A stretch of DNA of 56,481 nucleotides from an uncultured Saprospirales bacterium (GCA_937926355.1 CALAZP010000108.1:1-56481), one strand, 5' to 3'. Numbered from the stretch's first letter, positions 16,837 through 26,554 are shown. Notes: generated by a model from the sequence alone, not told the origin. Translations and numbers: made by a program.

Positions 16837-18564
16837 TTAAAGATTTCCCTTCTTCATTTCTTCAACAGCATAATTAGCTGCTCTAGCCGTAAATGCCATA
16901 TAAGTTAAAGAGGGGTTTTGACATCCTGCCGAAGTCATAAAAGAACCATCGGTAACAAATACATTATCTACATCATGTATTTGATTCCACTTATTAAGAA
17001 CAGAAGTTTTAGGATCTCTGCCCATTCTCGCAGTACCCATCTCGTGAATCCCTAGCCCAGGCCAACAATTCATATCATAAGTCTCCACATCCTTCATACC
17101 AGCAGATTCTAACATTTCCGCAGCCGAAGACATCATGTCCTTTCGCATCTGTTTTTCGTTCTCTTTCCACTCAGCATCCATTCTCAAAGTTGGTAGCCCA
17201 TAAATATCTCTTGTTCCCTCATCTAGTGTTACCTTGTTTTCATAATAGGGCAGACATTCTCCAAATGCCATAATCCCCATACTCCAAGGTCCTGGCTCCA
17301 CGAGTTTGGCTTTCATTTCAGCTCCAATACCTATTTCGGCTTCTTTGATAGCTCTCATCCAATTATCTCTACTGGCACTTCCTTGATATCCATAACCCCT
17401 TAGAAAATCTTTTTGCTCCGTTTGCTTATCTAAATTCCTAAAACGAGGGATATAGACGCCGTTAGGCCTTCTTCCTACATAATAATCGTCATTAAAACCT
17501 TCGTGCTTACCTCTGGCTCCACATCTAAAGTGGTGGTCCATAAGATTGTGTCCCAATTGGCCACTTGAATTGCCCAACCCATCGGGAAACTCTTCTGTTT
17601 TGGTATTCATCAATATGTGTGTAGATCCCAAAGTAGAGGCACATAAGAAAACAATTCTGCTGTAGAATTCATGGGTTTCCTTAGTTTCAGCATCTATAAT
17701 TCTGACGCCTTTAGCTCTTTTGGTTTCTTTGTCATAGATGATGGAATGAACTACCGAGTTAGGTCTGAGAGTCATATTGCCAGTAGCTTCTGCAAAAGGC
17801 AATGTGGAGGAATTACTAGAAAAATAAGCTCCAAAAGGACATCCCCTAATACATCGGTTTCTCGACAAACAATTACTTCTATTTCCATGTATTTTTGGAT
17901 CTGCTGCCGTTAAATGAGCAACCCTTCCAATAATGAGATTGCGCTCTCCAAATGTTTTTTCAATAGATTTTTTGACGTGCTTTTCCAAACAATTCAAATC
18001 CATTCCAGGGAGAAAATGGCTATCTGGAAGTTGCTTGAGATTTTCCTTCGTCCCACTAATACCAGCAGTTTTTTCAACATATTCATACCAAGGTGCAATA
18101 TCGCCATAGCGGACTGGCCAATCTACGGCTATGCCTTCCTTAGCATTCGCTTCAAAATCCATCGGACTGAGTCGGTATGACTGCCTTCCCCACAAAAGGG
18201 ATCGTCCTCCTACATGATATCCCCTCATCCAATCAAAACGCTTATCTTCCTGATAGGGATGTTCGTCATCTTTTACAAAAAAGTGCTTGGAATATTGAGA
18301 AATGGTGTATCCCGTCCGGGATTGCTTTTGATAATGCTTTTGAATTTCTTCATCCGGAACACGACCATTGTATGGAACCTCCCAGGCTTCCAAATTTGCA
18401 GTTGGATAATCCTCTATGTGCCTTACCATTCTACCCTTTTCCAATACAAGGGTTTTGAGACCTTTTTCGCAGAGTTCTTTTGCAGCCCAGCCACCGCTGA
18501 TTCCAGTCCCTACTACTATTGCATCGTAGGTAACCTCATCTGCACCTTTGGAATTAAATACCAT
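16837..18564 (-). CDS. GMC-family FAD-dependent oxidoreductase
   Basis: 575 residues. The N-terminal FAD-binding motif is VVGTGISGGWAAKELCEKGL. HVGGRSLLWGRQSYRLSP and the Cys-rich CLSRNRCIRGCPFGAYFSSN are typical of the gluconate/fructose dehydrogenase-like branch. The C-terminal GMC domain has HEMGTARMG and the conserved VFVTDGSFMTSAGCQNPSLT. It oxidises a sugar, polyol or sugar acid; the substrate is unknown. It lacks its own signal, so it depends on the partner subunit for export. It is the first gene of the pair. Confidence 0.92.
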   Translation of the reverse strand: MVFNSKGADEVTYDAIVVGTGISGGWAAKELCEKGLKTLVLEKGRMVRHIEDYPTANLEAWEVPYNGRVPDEEIQKHYQKQSRTGYTISQYSKHFFVKDDEHPYQEDKRFDWMRGYHVGGRSLLWGRQSYRLSPMDFEANAKEGIAVDWPVRYGDIAPWYEYVEKTAGISGTKENLKQLPDSHFLPGMDLNCLEKHVKKSIEKTFGERNLIIGRVAHLTAADPKIHGNRSNCLSRNRCIRGCPFGAYFSSNSSTLPFAEATGNMTLRPNSVVHSIIYDKETKRAKGVRIIDAETKETHEFYSRIVFLCASTLGSTHILMNTKTEEFPDGLGNSSGQLGHNLMDHHFRCGARGKHEGFNDDYYVGRRPNGVYIPRFRNLDKQTEQKDFLRGYGYQGSASRDNWMRAIKEAEIGIGAEMKAKLVEPGPWSMGIMAFGECLPYYENKVTLDEGTRDIYGLPTLRMDAEWKENEKQMRKDMMSSAAEMLESAGMKDVETYDMNCWPGLGIHEMGTARMGRDPKTSVLNKWNQIHDVDNVFVTDGSFMTSAGCQNPSLTYMAFTARAANYAVEEMKKGNL

Positions 18565-18655
18565 AATTTTAAAGTTTTGTTTCGAACCTTCAATATATTA
18601 AAAAACAAGACTACCATCAAAAATTTTATGTGTTAAACTTGATTTGCAAACTTAT

Positions 18656-18688
18656 TTTGCATTGGTGCCTTTTATAATTGTAAATTTG
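18656..18688 (+). promoter_or_regulatory. Bacteroidota-type promoter of aconitase
   Basis: TTTG at 18656-18659, a 21-base spacer, then TAAATTTG at 18681-18688. This matches TTTG-N19-21-TAnnTTTG and lies 35 bases before the aconitase start. Confidence 0.6.
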
Positions 18689-18722
18689 TCCCGTTTTTGA
18701 GATTTAAAAAATTATTGCAACT

Positions 18723-21005
18723 ATGGCCTTTGATATTAACTTAATCAAAAATCATTACAATTCCCTGCCTAGGAAACTTGAAAAAGTAAGATCTGTCCTG
18801 GGCAAACCCTTGACGTTAACCGAAAAAATTCTTTACGCACACCTTCATGAAGACTCTCCTTTACAACCCTTCAATAGGGGTAAAGACTACGTCTTTTTCG
18901 CCCCGGATAGAGTCGCTATGCAAGATGCCACTGCTCAAATGGCTCTGCTTCAATTTATGATGGCAGGAAGAGATAAGGTTGCAGTTCCATCTACCGTGCA
19001 TTGTGACCACCTTATTTTGGCTGAGGATGGAGCAGATAAAGATTTACCAAAGGCATTAGATGCAAATCAAGAAGTTTTTGATTTTCTATCATCTATCTCC
19101 AATAAATATGGAATTGGATTTTGGAAACCTGGTGCGGGTATCATTCACCAAATCGTTTTAGAAAACTACGCTTTCCCAGGTGGAATGATGATTGGAACCG
19201 ATTCTCATACCCCTAATGCTGGGGGTTTGGGTATGGTGGCTATCGGAGTAGGAGGAGCAGATGCAGTGGACGTAATGGCTGGAATGGCTTGGGAATTAAA
19301 AATGCCTAAAGTGATTGGTGTCAAATTAACAGGCAAATTATCTGGATGGACATCCCCCAAAGATGTCATTCTAAAAGTGGCAGGAATCCTTACGGTAAAA
19401 GGTGGAACTGGCGCAATTGTAGAATATTTCGGTCCTGGTGCACAATCCCTATCTTGCACGGGCAAGGGCACCATTTGTAATATGGGCGCAGAAATTGGCG
19501 CAACTACCTCAACGTTTGGTTATGATGCCTCTATGAGTAGGTACCTTAAAGCCACCGGAAGAGCTGATGTAGCTGAACTGGCAGATCAGGTTGCCGCTCA
19601 TTTAACAGGAGATGAAGAATGCTATGCCCACCCAGAAAAATATTTTGATCAGGTGATTGAAATAGACTTGTCCACCTTGGAACCACATATCAATGGACCA
19701 TATACTCCTGATTTGGCATGGCCCATTTCCAAATTTAAAGAGGCGGTAAAAGAAAATAATTACCCTCAAAAACTAGAAGTTGGTTTGATTGGCTCTTGTA
19801 CCAACTCTTCCTATGAAGATTTGGATAGAGCTGCTTCAATTGCCAGACAAGCCAGTCAGAAAAATTTAAAGACAAAGGCGGAGTTTACCATCACACCAGG
19901 TTCTGAACAAATTAGATATACAGTAGAAAGAGATGGTCTTTTAGATTCTTTTGAATCTATAGGTGGAGTAGTTTTAGCTAATGCCTGTGGACCTTGTATT
20001 GGGCAATGGGCCAGACATACAGACGATCCCAATAGGGCGAATTCCATCATTACTTCTTTCAATAGGAACTTTTCCAAAAGAAATGATGGAAATCCTCAAA
20101 CCCGTTCATTTGTAGCTTCTCCGGAAATTGTAACAGCAATGGCTATTGCTGGTGATTTAACCTTCAATCCACTGGAAGACACCCTAATCAATGAGGAAGG
20201 TCAAGCCGTTAAATTAGATCCTCCAAGTGGGGTTGAACTTCCTCCTAAAGGCTTTGATGTTAAAGATGCTGGATTTATTGCACCTGCAGAGGATGGAAGT
20301 AAAATTCTCGTTTCTGTAAATCCTGACTCTGATAGACTTCAACTCTTAGATCCTTTCTTACCCATTGGCCAGAAAGAATTAACAGATATGCGAGTCCTTC
20401 TAAAAGCTAAAGGAAAATGTACGACAGACCATATTTCTATGGCAGGCCCTTGGTTGGTATATAGAGGTCACCTCGAAAATATCTCCAATAACATGTTTAT
20501 CGGAGCAATCAATTACTTTAACGAGGAAGCAAATAATGTCGCCAATTATGCTAAAGATAGCTCAGCAGCATCCTTTATGCCGGTTCCTGATTCCGCAAGA
20601 ACTTATAAAAATGCAGGCATTGGTACAGTAGTTTTTGGTGAAGAAAATTATGGCGAGGGTTCCTCCAGAGAACACGCTGCAATGGAACCCAGATTTATGG
20701 GGGTTAAAGCCGTCATCGTTAAGTCATTCGCAAGGATACATGAGACTAATCTCAAAAAACAAGGCATGTTGGCTTTAACCTTTACCCATCCAAGTGATTA
20801 CGACAAAATTCGACAAGATGATCTTGTAAACATAGTTGGTTTCGAAAATATGCAACCAGGCAAAAACTTAACCATACAATTGAAGCACTCTGACGGAACA
20901 TCAGATTCCTTTGAGGTAGCTCACACCTACAATCACGCTCAAATCGATTGGGTTAAAGCTGGTTCTGCTTTAAATAAAATTAGAAAGGATTTGGGAGCTG
21001 CTTAA
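18723..21005 (+). CDS. acn: Aconitate hydratase, mitochondrial-type
   Basis: 760 residues. It interconverts citrate and isocitrate in the TCA cycle, in the cytosol. The [4Fe-4S] cluster ligands are C359 (GSCTNSS), C422 and C425 (ACGPCIG), with exactly the spacing of mitochondrial aconitase. The swivel domain carries GEENYGEGSSREHAA. Length fits the mitochondrial-type family rather than AcnA/IRP (about 890) or AcnB. The gene has its own promoter and overlaps the convergent receptor gene by 4 bases. Confidence 0.96.
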   Translation: MAFDINLIKNHYNSLPRKLEKVRSVLGKPLTLTEKILYAHLHEDSPLQPFNRGKDYVFFAPDRVAMQDATAQMALLQFMMAGRDKVAVPSTVHCDHLILAEDGADKDLPKALDANQEVFDFLSSISNKYGIGFWKPGAGIIHQIVLENYAFPGGMMIGTDSHTPNAGGLGMVAIGVGGADAVDVMAGMAWELKMPKVIGVKLTGKLSGWTSPKDVILKVAGILTVKGGTGAIVEYFGPGAQSLSCTGKGTICNMGAEIGATTSTFGYDASMSRYLKATGRADVAELADQVAAHLTGDEECYAHPEKYFDQVIEIDLSTLEPHINGPYTPDLAWPISKFKEAVKENNYPQKLEVGLIGSCTNSSYEDLDRAASIARQASQKNLKTKAEFTITPGSEQIRYTVERDGLLDSFESIGGVVLANACGPCIGQWARHTDDPNRANSIITSFNRNFSKRNDGNPQTRSFVASPEIVTAMAIAGDLTFNPLEDTLINEEGQAVKLDPPSGVELPPKGFDVKDAGFIAPAEDGSKILVSVNPDSDRLQLLDPFLPIGQKELTDMRVLLKAKGKCTTDHISMAGPWLVYRGHLENISNNMFIGAINYFNEEANNVANYAKDSSAASFMPVPDSARTYKNAGIGTVVFGEENYGEGSSREHAAMEPRFMGVKAVIVKSFARIHETNLKKQGMLALTFTHPSDYDKIRQDDLVNIVGFENMQPGKNLTIQLKHSDGTSDSFEVAHTYNHAQIDWVKAGSALNKIRKDLGAA

Positions 21006-23428
21006 AATGAAGCTTTAATTCCTAAACTAATCGCTCGGGGCATAGCAGGTCTCCAACCTGCTGGCCTACGAGCAACCCCAACGACCTGATTGAATAAATT
21101 GGTGACCTGGCCAAAAACCTTAACTTGCTTTCCAAGCTGCCAATTAGAAGTCAAATCAACCATCCAAAATCCATCAATCATTTCATTGCTGTTACCGTTA
21201 CCTTTCCCTGGCCTTATTCTCATTGGACTTTGATAGCGGATATTATTCAGCAAACTAAATCGACCCCAAATGAATTCTAAATTGAATCCCAGCTGGTTTT
21301 TTGACAAATAAGGATAAGCATCTCTAGCTTCTACCTTTCCCCATTCCTCAAAGTCACTATCAAATGAATTCTTGAATCTAGCGTCAGTAAAAGTATAATT
21401 GAATCCCAACGGTAGGCTAATTTTACCATTACCTATAACCCATCCCGAGTATTGAAAAACCAATTCTAAACCTTGAGTTTTAACGGCTCCTGCATTGTAT
21501 AATTGACCACTTCCAAATCCTCCCACTGCTGCCAAATCACTTCCTAAAAGGTTTTTGTAATTATTTAAAAAGCCAACCACCTGCCAGTAATAAGCACCTT
21601 TATTATGACGCCAGCCCAACTCGTAGTTGATACTTACTTCTGGTTCCGTATCCGAAGCTATTCCAGATGGGGAAAACCCTTTATGAATGCCTATAAATGT
21701 TTTAGAAAATGTATTCCACTCATATTGGACCCCTATTCCCGGAAGCCCAATCCTATTGCTATTTTTACTTTCCTTTATCCATAAACCTGCTCTAGTTGGA
21801 TCTTCTTTTCCATAATCCTTTTGATGCCATCCTATTTCTTCCCATCTGAATCCAGGCATAACTACCCAAGGTCCTCGTCTAAAGGTATAATGAATATATC
21901 CAGCTAGCGCATTGGCAGTCAAAATTCGATTACTCTCTGTACCAGGTTCTCCTTTTATTTGTAAGGACATCACTCCCTGATTCATATCGTACCTATCCTC
22001 CCATTGAAACCTATCTACCCCATCCTGATGCCAACGCAAACCTATTTCTAGATGATGTTTGAATTGATTATTAGATAAGTCGAGAAATAATTGAGTTTGT
22101 ACCCCATGAGAATAATAATGGCGATTGTTGGCCTTAACAATAAATGGTGCGTCGTAAGTTGGAATATTTCCATCTAATAATTTTTCCCGAGAGGGATCCT
22201 CCAATAGCTCATCTAGTGATTGCTTCTCCCCGTTTTCCGAAATTATTTTATCCAATTTGTACCAATTTCTATCAAATAAAGTTCTGTAGGCCATGGTTTT
22301 AAACTGCAGTCTATGATTCCACTGTAAAAAATGAGTAGCACTCATCTGAAGCTGATCTGTTTGCATATTATCCATCTGAGAGGCCGCATATCTTTTGAAT
22401 GGCTCTTGCTCAAAAGCATCTTGACTCAAACCAAGATAAGTTTCATTAGATTGCTCTTCAGAATGGCCTAATTTGAAAAGAATCGACTGTTGACGCCGTG
22501 CAGTAGGCTTACTATTGTATTTTACTTTAACCAAGTAATCCCCCTTCCTATACCCCGTTTCCCGAGGTACCGCCAAATATTTAAAACCATTTGAATGGGA
22601 AGAAAAATGTTCCAACATATAAGAAAACTGCTCTCGATGGTCTCCGATATGAGCATGTATGTTAGCCATACCAAAATTCCCACCCCAAAGGGCTAATTTG
22701 CCAGTAAATTCAGTAGGTATGGGTGTCGATACTAAGTTTATCGCCCCACCCGTAGTGTAGGGCCCATATTTAATTTGACTAGACCCTGTCACTACCTCTA
22801 CACCATTCATCCTCCCAATAGTTGGAAAGTAATATGCAGCAGGAGCAGCATAGGGCGCAGGAGCCATCAAAATACCATCTTCCATTACCGTGATTTTAGA
22901 GCTTCTCTCTACCCCCGTACCTCTTAATCCAATATTAGGCCTTAATCCAAATCCATCCTCTTCCTGAATATTGACTCCCGGTACCAACCTCAATAAACGG
23001 TTGGGATCTACATAATTATGAGCTTCTATTACCTTCGGAGACAAATAATGAACCGCTCCGGGAATATTCCTCATACCCGATGCTCCCCCAGAGATAACGG
23101 TTACTTCCTTTAATTGAGCAATGGTCTCCTCTAGATTAACACTTAATTGAATGTTTTCATTGGAATCCAGATCTATTTCGATTTCCTTAGATTCATAACC
23201 TATCGAACTAAAATGTAAAACCAGATGACCTGCTGGTAAATCTCGTAATTCAAAAGCTCCATTCCCATCTGAAAAAGTACCCTTTTCCTGACCTTTTAGA
23301 TATACAGACACTCCATCCAAATAACTCGTCTCTTCTAGGTGGTACACTACCCCATGAATGGTACCAGTTTGACTCCACGCCCAAGATAGTCCAGCAAAAA
23401 ATGCCAAAATCCAATGAAACACCTTCAT
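21002..23428 (-). CDS. TonB-dependent outer-membrane receptor, FecA-like
   Basis: 808 residues from the ATG at 23428 (MKVFHWILAFFAGLSWAWSQ signal peptide); an in-frame start at 23455 would place extra residues before the signal. A carboxypeptidase-regulatory-like domain (residues about 20-105) is followed by the plug (NPNRLLRLVPGVNIQEEDG, LRGTGVERSSKITVMEDG) and a 22-strand barrel ending in a terminal aromatic (LGIKASF). The plug resembles ferric-dicitrate receptors. Two palindromes overlapping its promoter suggest metal-dependent repression. Ferric chelate uptake is the best guess. Confidence 0.9.
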   Translation of the reverse strand: MKVFHWILAFFAGLSWAWSQTGTIHGVVYHLEETSYLDGVSVYLKGQEKGTFSDGNGAFELRDLPAGHLVLHFSSIGYESKEIEIDLDSNENIQLSVNLEETIAQLKEVTVISGGASGMRNIPGAVHYLSPKVIEAHNYVDPNRLLRLVPGVNIQEEDGFGLRPNIGLRGTGVERSSKITVMEDGILMAPAPYAAPAAYYFPTIGRMNGVEVVTGSSQIKYGPYTTGGAINLVSTPIPTEFTGKLALWGGNFGMANIHAHIGDHREQFSYMLEHFSSHSNGFKYLAVPRETGYRKGDYLVKVKYNSKPTARRQQSILFKLGHSEEQSNETYLGLSQDAFEQEPFKRYAASQMDNMQTDQLQMSATHFLQWNHRLQFKTMAYRTLFDRNWYKLDKIISENGEKQSLDELLEDPSREKLLDGNIPTYDAPFIVKANNRHYYSHGVQTQLFLDLSNNQFKHHLEIGLRWHQDGVDRFQWEDRYDMNQGVMSLQIKGEPGTESNRILTANALAGYIHYTFRRGPWVVMPGFRWEEIGWHQKDYGKEDPTRAGLWIKESKNSNRIGLPGIGVQYEWNTFSKTFIGIHKGFSPSGIASDTEPEVSINYELGWRHNKGAYYWQVVGFLNNYKNLLGSDLAAVGGFGSGQLYNAGAVKTQGLELVFQYSGWVIGNGKISLPLGFNYTFTDARFKNSFDSDFEEWGKVEARDAYPYLSKNQLGFNLEFIWGRFSLLNNIRYQSPMRIRPGKGNGNSNEMIDGFWMVDLTSNWQLGKQVKVFGQVTNLFNQVVGVARRPAGWRPAMPRAISLGIKASF

Positions 23429-23452
23429 AATAATAGCTTTGATTTGATGAAC

Positions 23453-23483
23453 CAAAACTACTATTTAGATTTTATCTAAACAA
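23453..23483 (-). promoter_or_regulatory. Bacteroidota-type promoter of TonB-dependent receptor
   Basis: On the minus strand, TTG (23483-23481), a 20-base spacer, then TAGTTTTG (23460-23453), an exact TAnnTTTG match, 24 bases before the receptor start. The spacer is filled by the proximal 17-bp palindrome. Confidence 0.6.
23464..23480. promoter_or_regulatory. Operator-like palindrome, proximal copy
   Basis: TTTAGATTTTATCTAAA: perfect 7-bp arms with a 3-bp spacer. It lies exactly between the -33 and -7 elements of the receptor promoter, where a bound repressor would exclude RNA polymerase. The form resembles DtxR/MntR- or Fur-type metal-regulator sites; that identity is inference. Confidence 0.65.
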
Positions 23484-23489
23484 GAGTTA

Positions 23490-23506
23490 TTTGGATTTAG
23501 TCTAAA
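23490..23506. promoter_or_regulatory. Operator-like palindrome, distal imperfect copy
   Basis: TTTGGATTTAGTCTAAA has the same 7-3-7 layout as the proximal site and differs from it at four positions. It is centred 26 bp away, just upstream of the -33 element. Repetition of the motif argues against chance. Confidence 0.6.
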
Positions 23507-23515
23507 GAAAAATAA

Positions 23516-25657
23516 TCAATCCGATTGAATGATTGCAATAAATTCATCTTCTGATAAAATGGTGACACTTCCCAATTCACTAGCCTTTTTCAACTTGGAG
23601 CCGGCCTTTTCTCCAGCTACCAGAAAATCTAAATTCTTACTTACAGCACTAATATTTTTTGCCCCTGCCGCCTCTGCCTTTATTTGGGCTTCCTTTCGAC
23701 TCATTTTAGAAAGCGTACCGGTAAATAAAATAGTCTTTCCTAAAAAGGGTCCTGATGATGCAGTCAGTCGGGGGCGATCCTCTTCCGTTTGCTGCATATT
23801 TACCCCCATCACCTCCATTTCTTCTAGCATCTTCAGGTTTTCCTCTTTTTGGAAAAAAGCTATCACGTTCTGGGCTACTATAGGCCCAACATCTTTAATA
23901 GCGGTAAATTTTTCTTCGTCCCAATTCTTTAAATCCATAACGTGTTGAATTTCTGCAGCAATTAAAACAGCTGCTTTTTGTCCCAGGTGATGGATACTTA
24001 AACTGTGAAGTAAGCGATGAATGGGATTGGTTTTAGCCTTTTCAATAGCCCCTCTCAAATTATCAGCAGATTTTTGGCCAAACCCCTCTAAAGCAGCAAC
24101 TGCTTCAAAATCCAATCGATAAATATCTGCAATGCTCCTTACCCAACCCAACTCATAAAAGCGTTCTACTATAGATTTTCCCATTCCGTCTATGTCCATA
24201 GCCGTTTTGGAGACGTGAAAAATAATTTTCTGTAAATCCTGAGCCCCACAAATACATTGAGGGCACCTCCAAGCAGCTTCCCCTTCTTCCCTAACTAACT
24301 CGACTAACTGTTCTGAATCATTAATTGGGCAATATTTTGGAAATTGAATCTTCTGTTCTGAACCATCTCTAGCATCTTCCATAGCCTTAACCACATGAGG
24401 AATAACATCCCCAGCCCTTTCAATTAATATCATATCCCCTATCCTCAAATCTTTTTCCACGATGAAATCTTCATTGTGAAGTGATATAGAAGAAATCGTA
24501 GCTCCAGCAAGGGACACGGGTTCAACCTTTGCAACAGGGGTAATTGAGCCAATTTTTCCTACCTGATAAGTAACAGCTAATAATCTAGTAGTTGCTTGTT
24601 TGGCTTTAAACTTAAAAGCGATAGCCCATCTAGGATGGTGCGCAGTAAATCCTGCTCTATCTTGTAAGTCTTTATCGTTTACCTTAACGACCATTCCATC
24701 AATTTCAAATGGATAAGCTTCCCGCCCTGTTTCCCACTTCTGACAAAAATTGATGACTGCTCCAATATCCTTTCCGACCAAAGTTTCTTCCTGAGGAACT
24801 CTAAACCCTAGTCTAACCAACAAAGCCAATGAGTCGCTATGCGATTTTACTAGAGATATTTCTTCTCCTTCTTTATTTTCTGCATACCCTATTGAATACA
24901 TAAATGCGACCAAGTTTCTCTTAGCTACTTCTTTGGGGTCCTTCATTCGCAAGCCTCCAGTAGCGGTATTTCTAGGATTGGCAAATAAGCTCAATCCTTC
25001 TTTTTGGCGCTCTTTGTTAATCCTCTCAAAATCATTTTTGGCAATTAAAACCTCTCCCCTAACCTCTACCCTATATGCCCCTAACTCTGAAAAAGAAGCC
25101 TTCAACGGTATCGATTTTATGACTCTTGCATTAAGGGTAATCTCTTCGCCTTCTTTCCCATTCCCCCTGGTTGCTGCTCTTATTAAATAGTCATTCTCGT
25201 AAACCAAAACTATGGTACCACCGTCAAATTTCGGTTCAACAGCATATTCTAAAGGACGGTCTTCCTCAATCTGCAACAATCTTTTTACTTGGGCATCAAA
25301 GTCTATTAAATCCTGTCGATCGTAGGAATTAGCCAAAGATAACATAGGACTCCAGTGGGTTACTGTTGGGAATTCATTGACTAAATCACTGGAAACGCGC
25401 TGCGTTGGAGAATCTGGGGTCACTAATTCCGGATACTCCTCCTCCCAACCCAATAATTCTTTATACAAAGTATCAAATTCAAAATCACTTATGAGTGGAT
25501 CGTTTAACTGATAATACCGATACTCGTGAAAAATCAATACTTCTCTAAGCCATTTTACCCTGTCTTGTAAAAGTGGTCCATCGACCTTATCAGACACCCC
25601 TTTCAACAGTTCCCCCGTCTTTTTTACCAAGGAATCTCGCCTTTGCTTATTGTACAT
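23516..25657 (-). CDS. ligA: NAD-dependent DNA ligase LigA
   Basis: 713 residues, slightly long for LigA. It seals nicks in DNA replication and repair using NAD+. Order: Ia domain (HEYRYYQLNDPLISDFEFD), adenylation domain with catalytic K143 in EPKFDGG, OB fold (AGDVIPHVVK), zinc region, helix-hairpin-helix repeats (KDVGPIVAQNVIAFF) and a BRCT domain (from GKTILFTGTLSKMSR). The zinc region is odd: the usual first Cys pair reads C443-P-I-N446, and the second reads C465-P-Q-C468-I-C470. It is last of a four-gene minus-strand run. Confidence 0.96.
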   Translation of the reverse strand: MYNKQRRDSLVKKTGELLKGVSDKVDGPLLQDRVKWLREVLIFHEYRYYQLNDPLISDFEFDTLYKELLGWEEEYPELVTPDSPTQRVSSDLVNEFPTVTHWSPMLSLANSYDRQDLIDFDAQVKRLLQIEEDRPLEYAVEPKFDGGTIVLVYENDYLIRAATRGNGKEGEEITLNARVIKSIPLKASFSELGAYRVEVRGEVLIAKNDFERINKERQKEGLSLFANPRNTATGGLRMKDPKEVAKRNLVAFMYSIGYAENKEGEEISLVKSHSDSLALLVRLGFRVPQEETLVGKDIGAVINFCQKWETGREAYPFEIDGMVVKVNDKDLQDRAGFTAHHPRWAIAFKFKAKQATTRLLAVTYQVGKIGSITPVAKVEPVSLAGATISSISLHNEDFIVEKDLRIGDMILIERAGDVIPHVVKAMEDARDGSEQKIQFPKYCPINDSEQLVELVREEGEAAWRCPQCICGAQDLQKIIFHVSKTAMDIDGMGKSIVERFYELGWVRSIADIYRLDFEAVAALEGFGQKSADNLRGAIEKAKTNPIHRLLHSLSIHHLGQKAAVLIAAEIQHVMDLKNWDEEKFTAIKDVGPIVAQNVIAFFQKEENLKMLEEMEVMGVNMQQTEEDRPRLTASSGPFLGKTILFTGTLSKMSRKEAQIKAEAAGAKNISAVSKNLDFLVAGEKAGSKLKKASELGSVTILSEDEFIAIIQSD

Positions 25658-25668
25658 TTTACTTGAAA

Positions 25669-26217
25669 TTACGCGGAAAGATTAAAAACTGCATTTTTAC
25701 CTTGAACCCCTTTAAAGTATTGATGAATGTGCTCAAAATCAGCTTCTTGGTCATCAGTGGGCCAAAAAACTTCCCCAAAGTCCACTACTTTATTTGCAAA
25801 ATCAAATTTGGTCAAAAGAATAGGAATTCCCGCCCCTTTCGCGATATAATAAAACCCCGTCTTCAATCGCTGAACTGTCTTTCTTGTACCTTCCGGCGCA
25901 ATAGCTATCCTTAATTCTGGTTTCCTTTTATAAATTTCTACCACCGCATCCACAAAACTATTACTCTTACTCCGATCCACTGGAATTCCCCCCAATGCCT
26001 CGAATAAAATCCCTACGGGAAAAACAAACAAACTTGATTTTCCTATATAACTGATTTTTTCTTTCATAGCAGCTCGCACCAATAAACCTAAAGGAAAATC
26101 CCAGTTTGACGTATGCGGAATAACTGCAATAACCATTTGCTTAATATTTGCTGGAATTTCCCCCTCAATCTTCCAACCGAAAATTTTCAAAATCCACTGG
26201 CTAATTTTAGCTACCAT
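25669..26217 (-). CDS. PlsC-like lysophospholipid acyltransferase family protein
   Basis: 182 residues from the ATG at 26217 (MVAKISQW); the longer reading starts with TTG inside the previous gene. Acyltransferase motifs: HTSNWD (HX4D catalytic pair), GGIPVDRS and APEGTRK. This short form resembles 1-acyl-glycerol-3-phosphate acyltransferase relatives that modify membrane lipids with acyl-CoA or acyl-ACP. It sits 4 bases after the lipoprotein gene and 11 bases before ligA. Exact substrate unknown. Confidence 0.86.
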   Translation of the reverse strand: MVAKISQWILKIFGWKIEGEIPANIKQMVIAVIPHTSNWDFPLGLLVRAAMKEKISYIGKSSLFVFPVGILFEALGGIPVDRSKSNSFVDAVVEIYKRKPELRIAIAPEGTRKTVQRLKTGFYYIAKGAGIPILLTKFDFANKVVDFGEVFWPTDDQEADFEHIHQYFKGVQGKNAVFNLSA

Positions 26218-26221
26218 GATC

Positions 26222-26554
26222 TTATTCAATTTTTAAAACTATAGAATCTTGACCCGGCACTACTAAATGAAAGTACTGATTGGCATATTCCGAATCAACC
26301 ACAGCCGCTCCCAATTTATTCTTTTGAAGAAAAATTCCATTGTCAAAGCTCTTTTCAGATTCAGATACATACACTTCCACAAAAAAGGTATCTGGAATAA
26401 AAACCCAATTTAATTCCACTTGTTGGGTCTCTTGGTTTTGAATTGCTTCATAATCGATAAACTTAGCTACAGGTTTGGACGACTTTTCCTGAAGATTACA
26501 TGATATAGACAGTAACAACAAACCCCATAAGCCACTATTAAAAATCCTATTCAT
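26222..26554 (-). CDS. Small hypothetical lipoprotein
   Basis: 110 residues. The signal NSGLWGLLLLSISCNL gives a lipobox Cys near residue 19. The rest is a single small beta domain (QQVELNWVFIPDTFFVEVYVSE ending YFHLVVPGQDSIVLKIE), possibly an immunoglobulin/fibronectin-like fold. It lies between the Rieske oxygenase and the acyltransferase with short gaps, so it is probably cotranscribed. No known family recognised. Confidence 0.7.
   Translation of the reverse strand: MNRIFNSGLWGLLLLSISCNLQEKSSKPVAKFIDYEAIQNQETQQVELNWVFIPDTFFVEVYVSESEKSFDNGIFLQKNKLGAAVVDSEYANQYFHLVVPGQDSIVLKIE

Noticed and set aside
17671..18636. Overlapping plus-strand frames opposite the GMC oxidoreductase
   Set aside because: The GMC gene is complete with clear motifs; the opposite frames are shadows.
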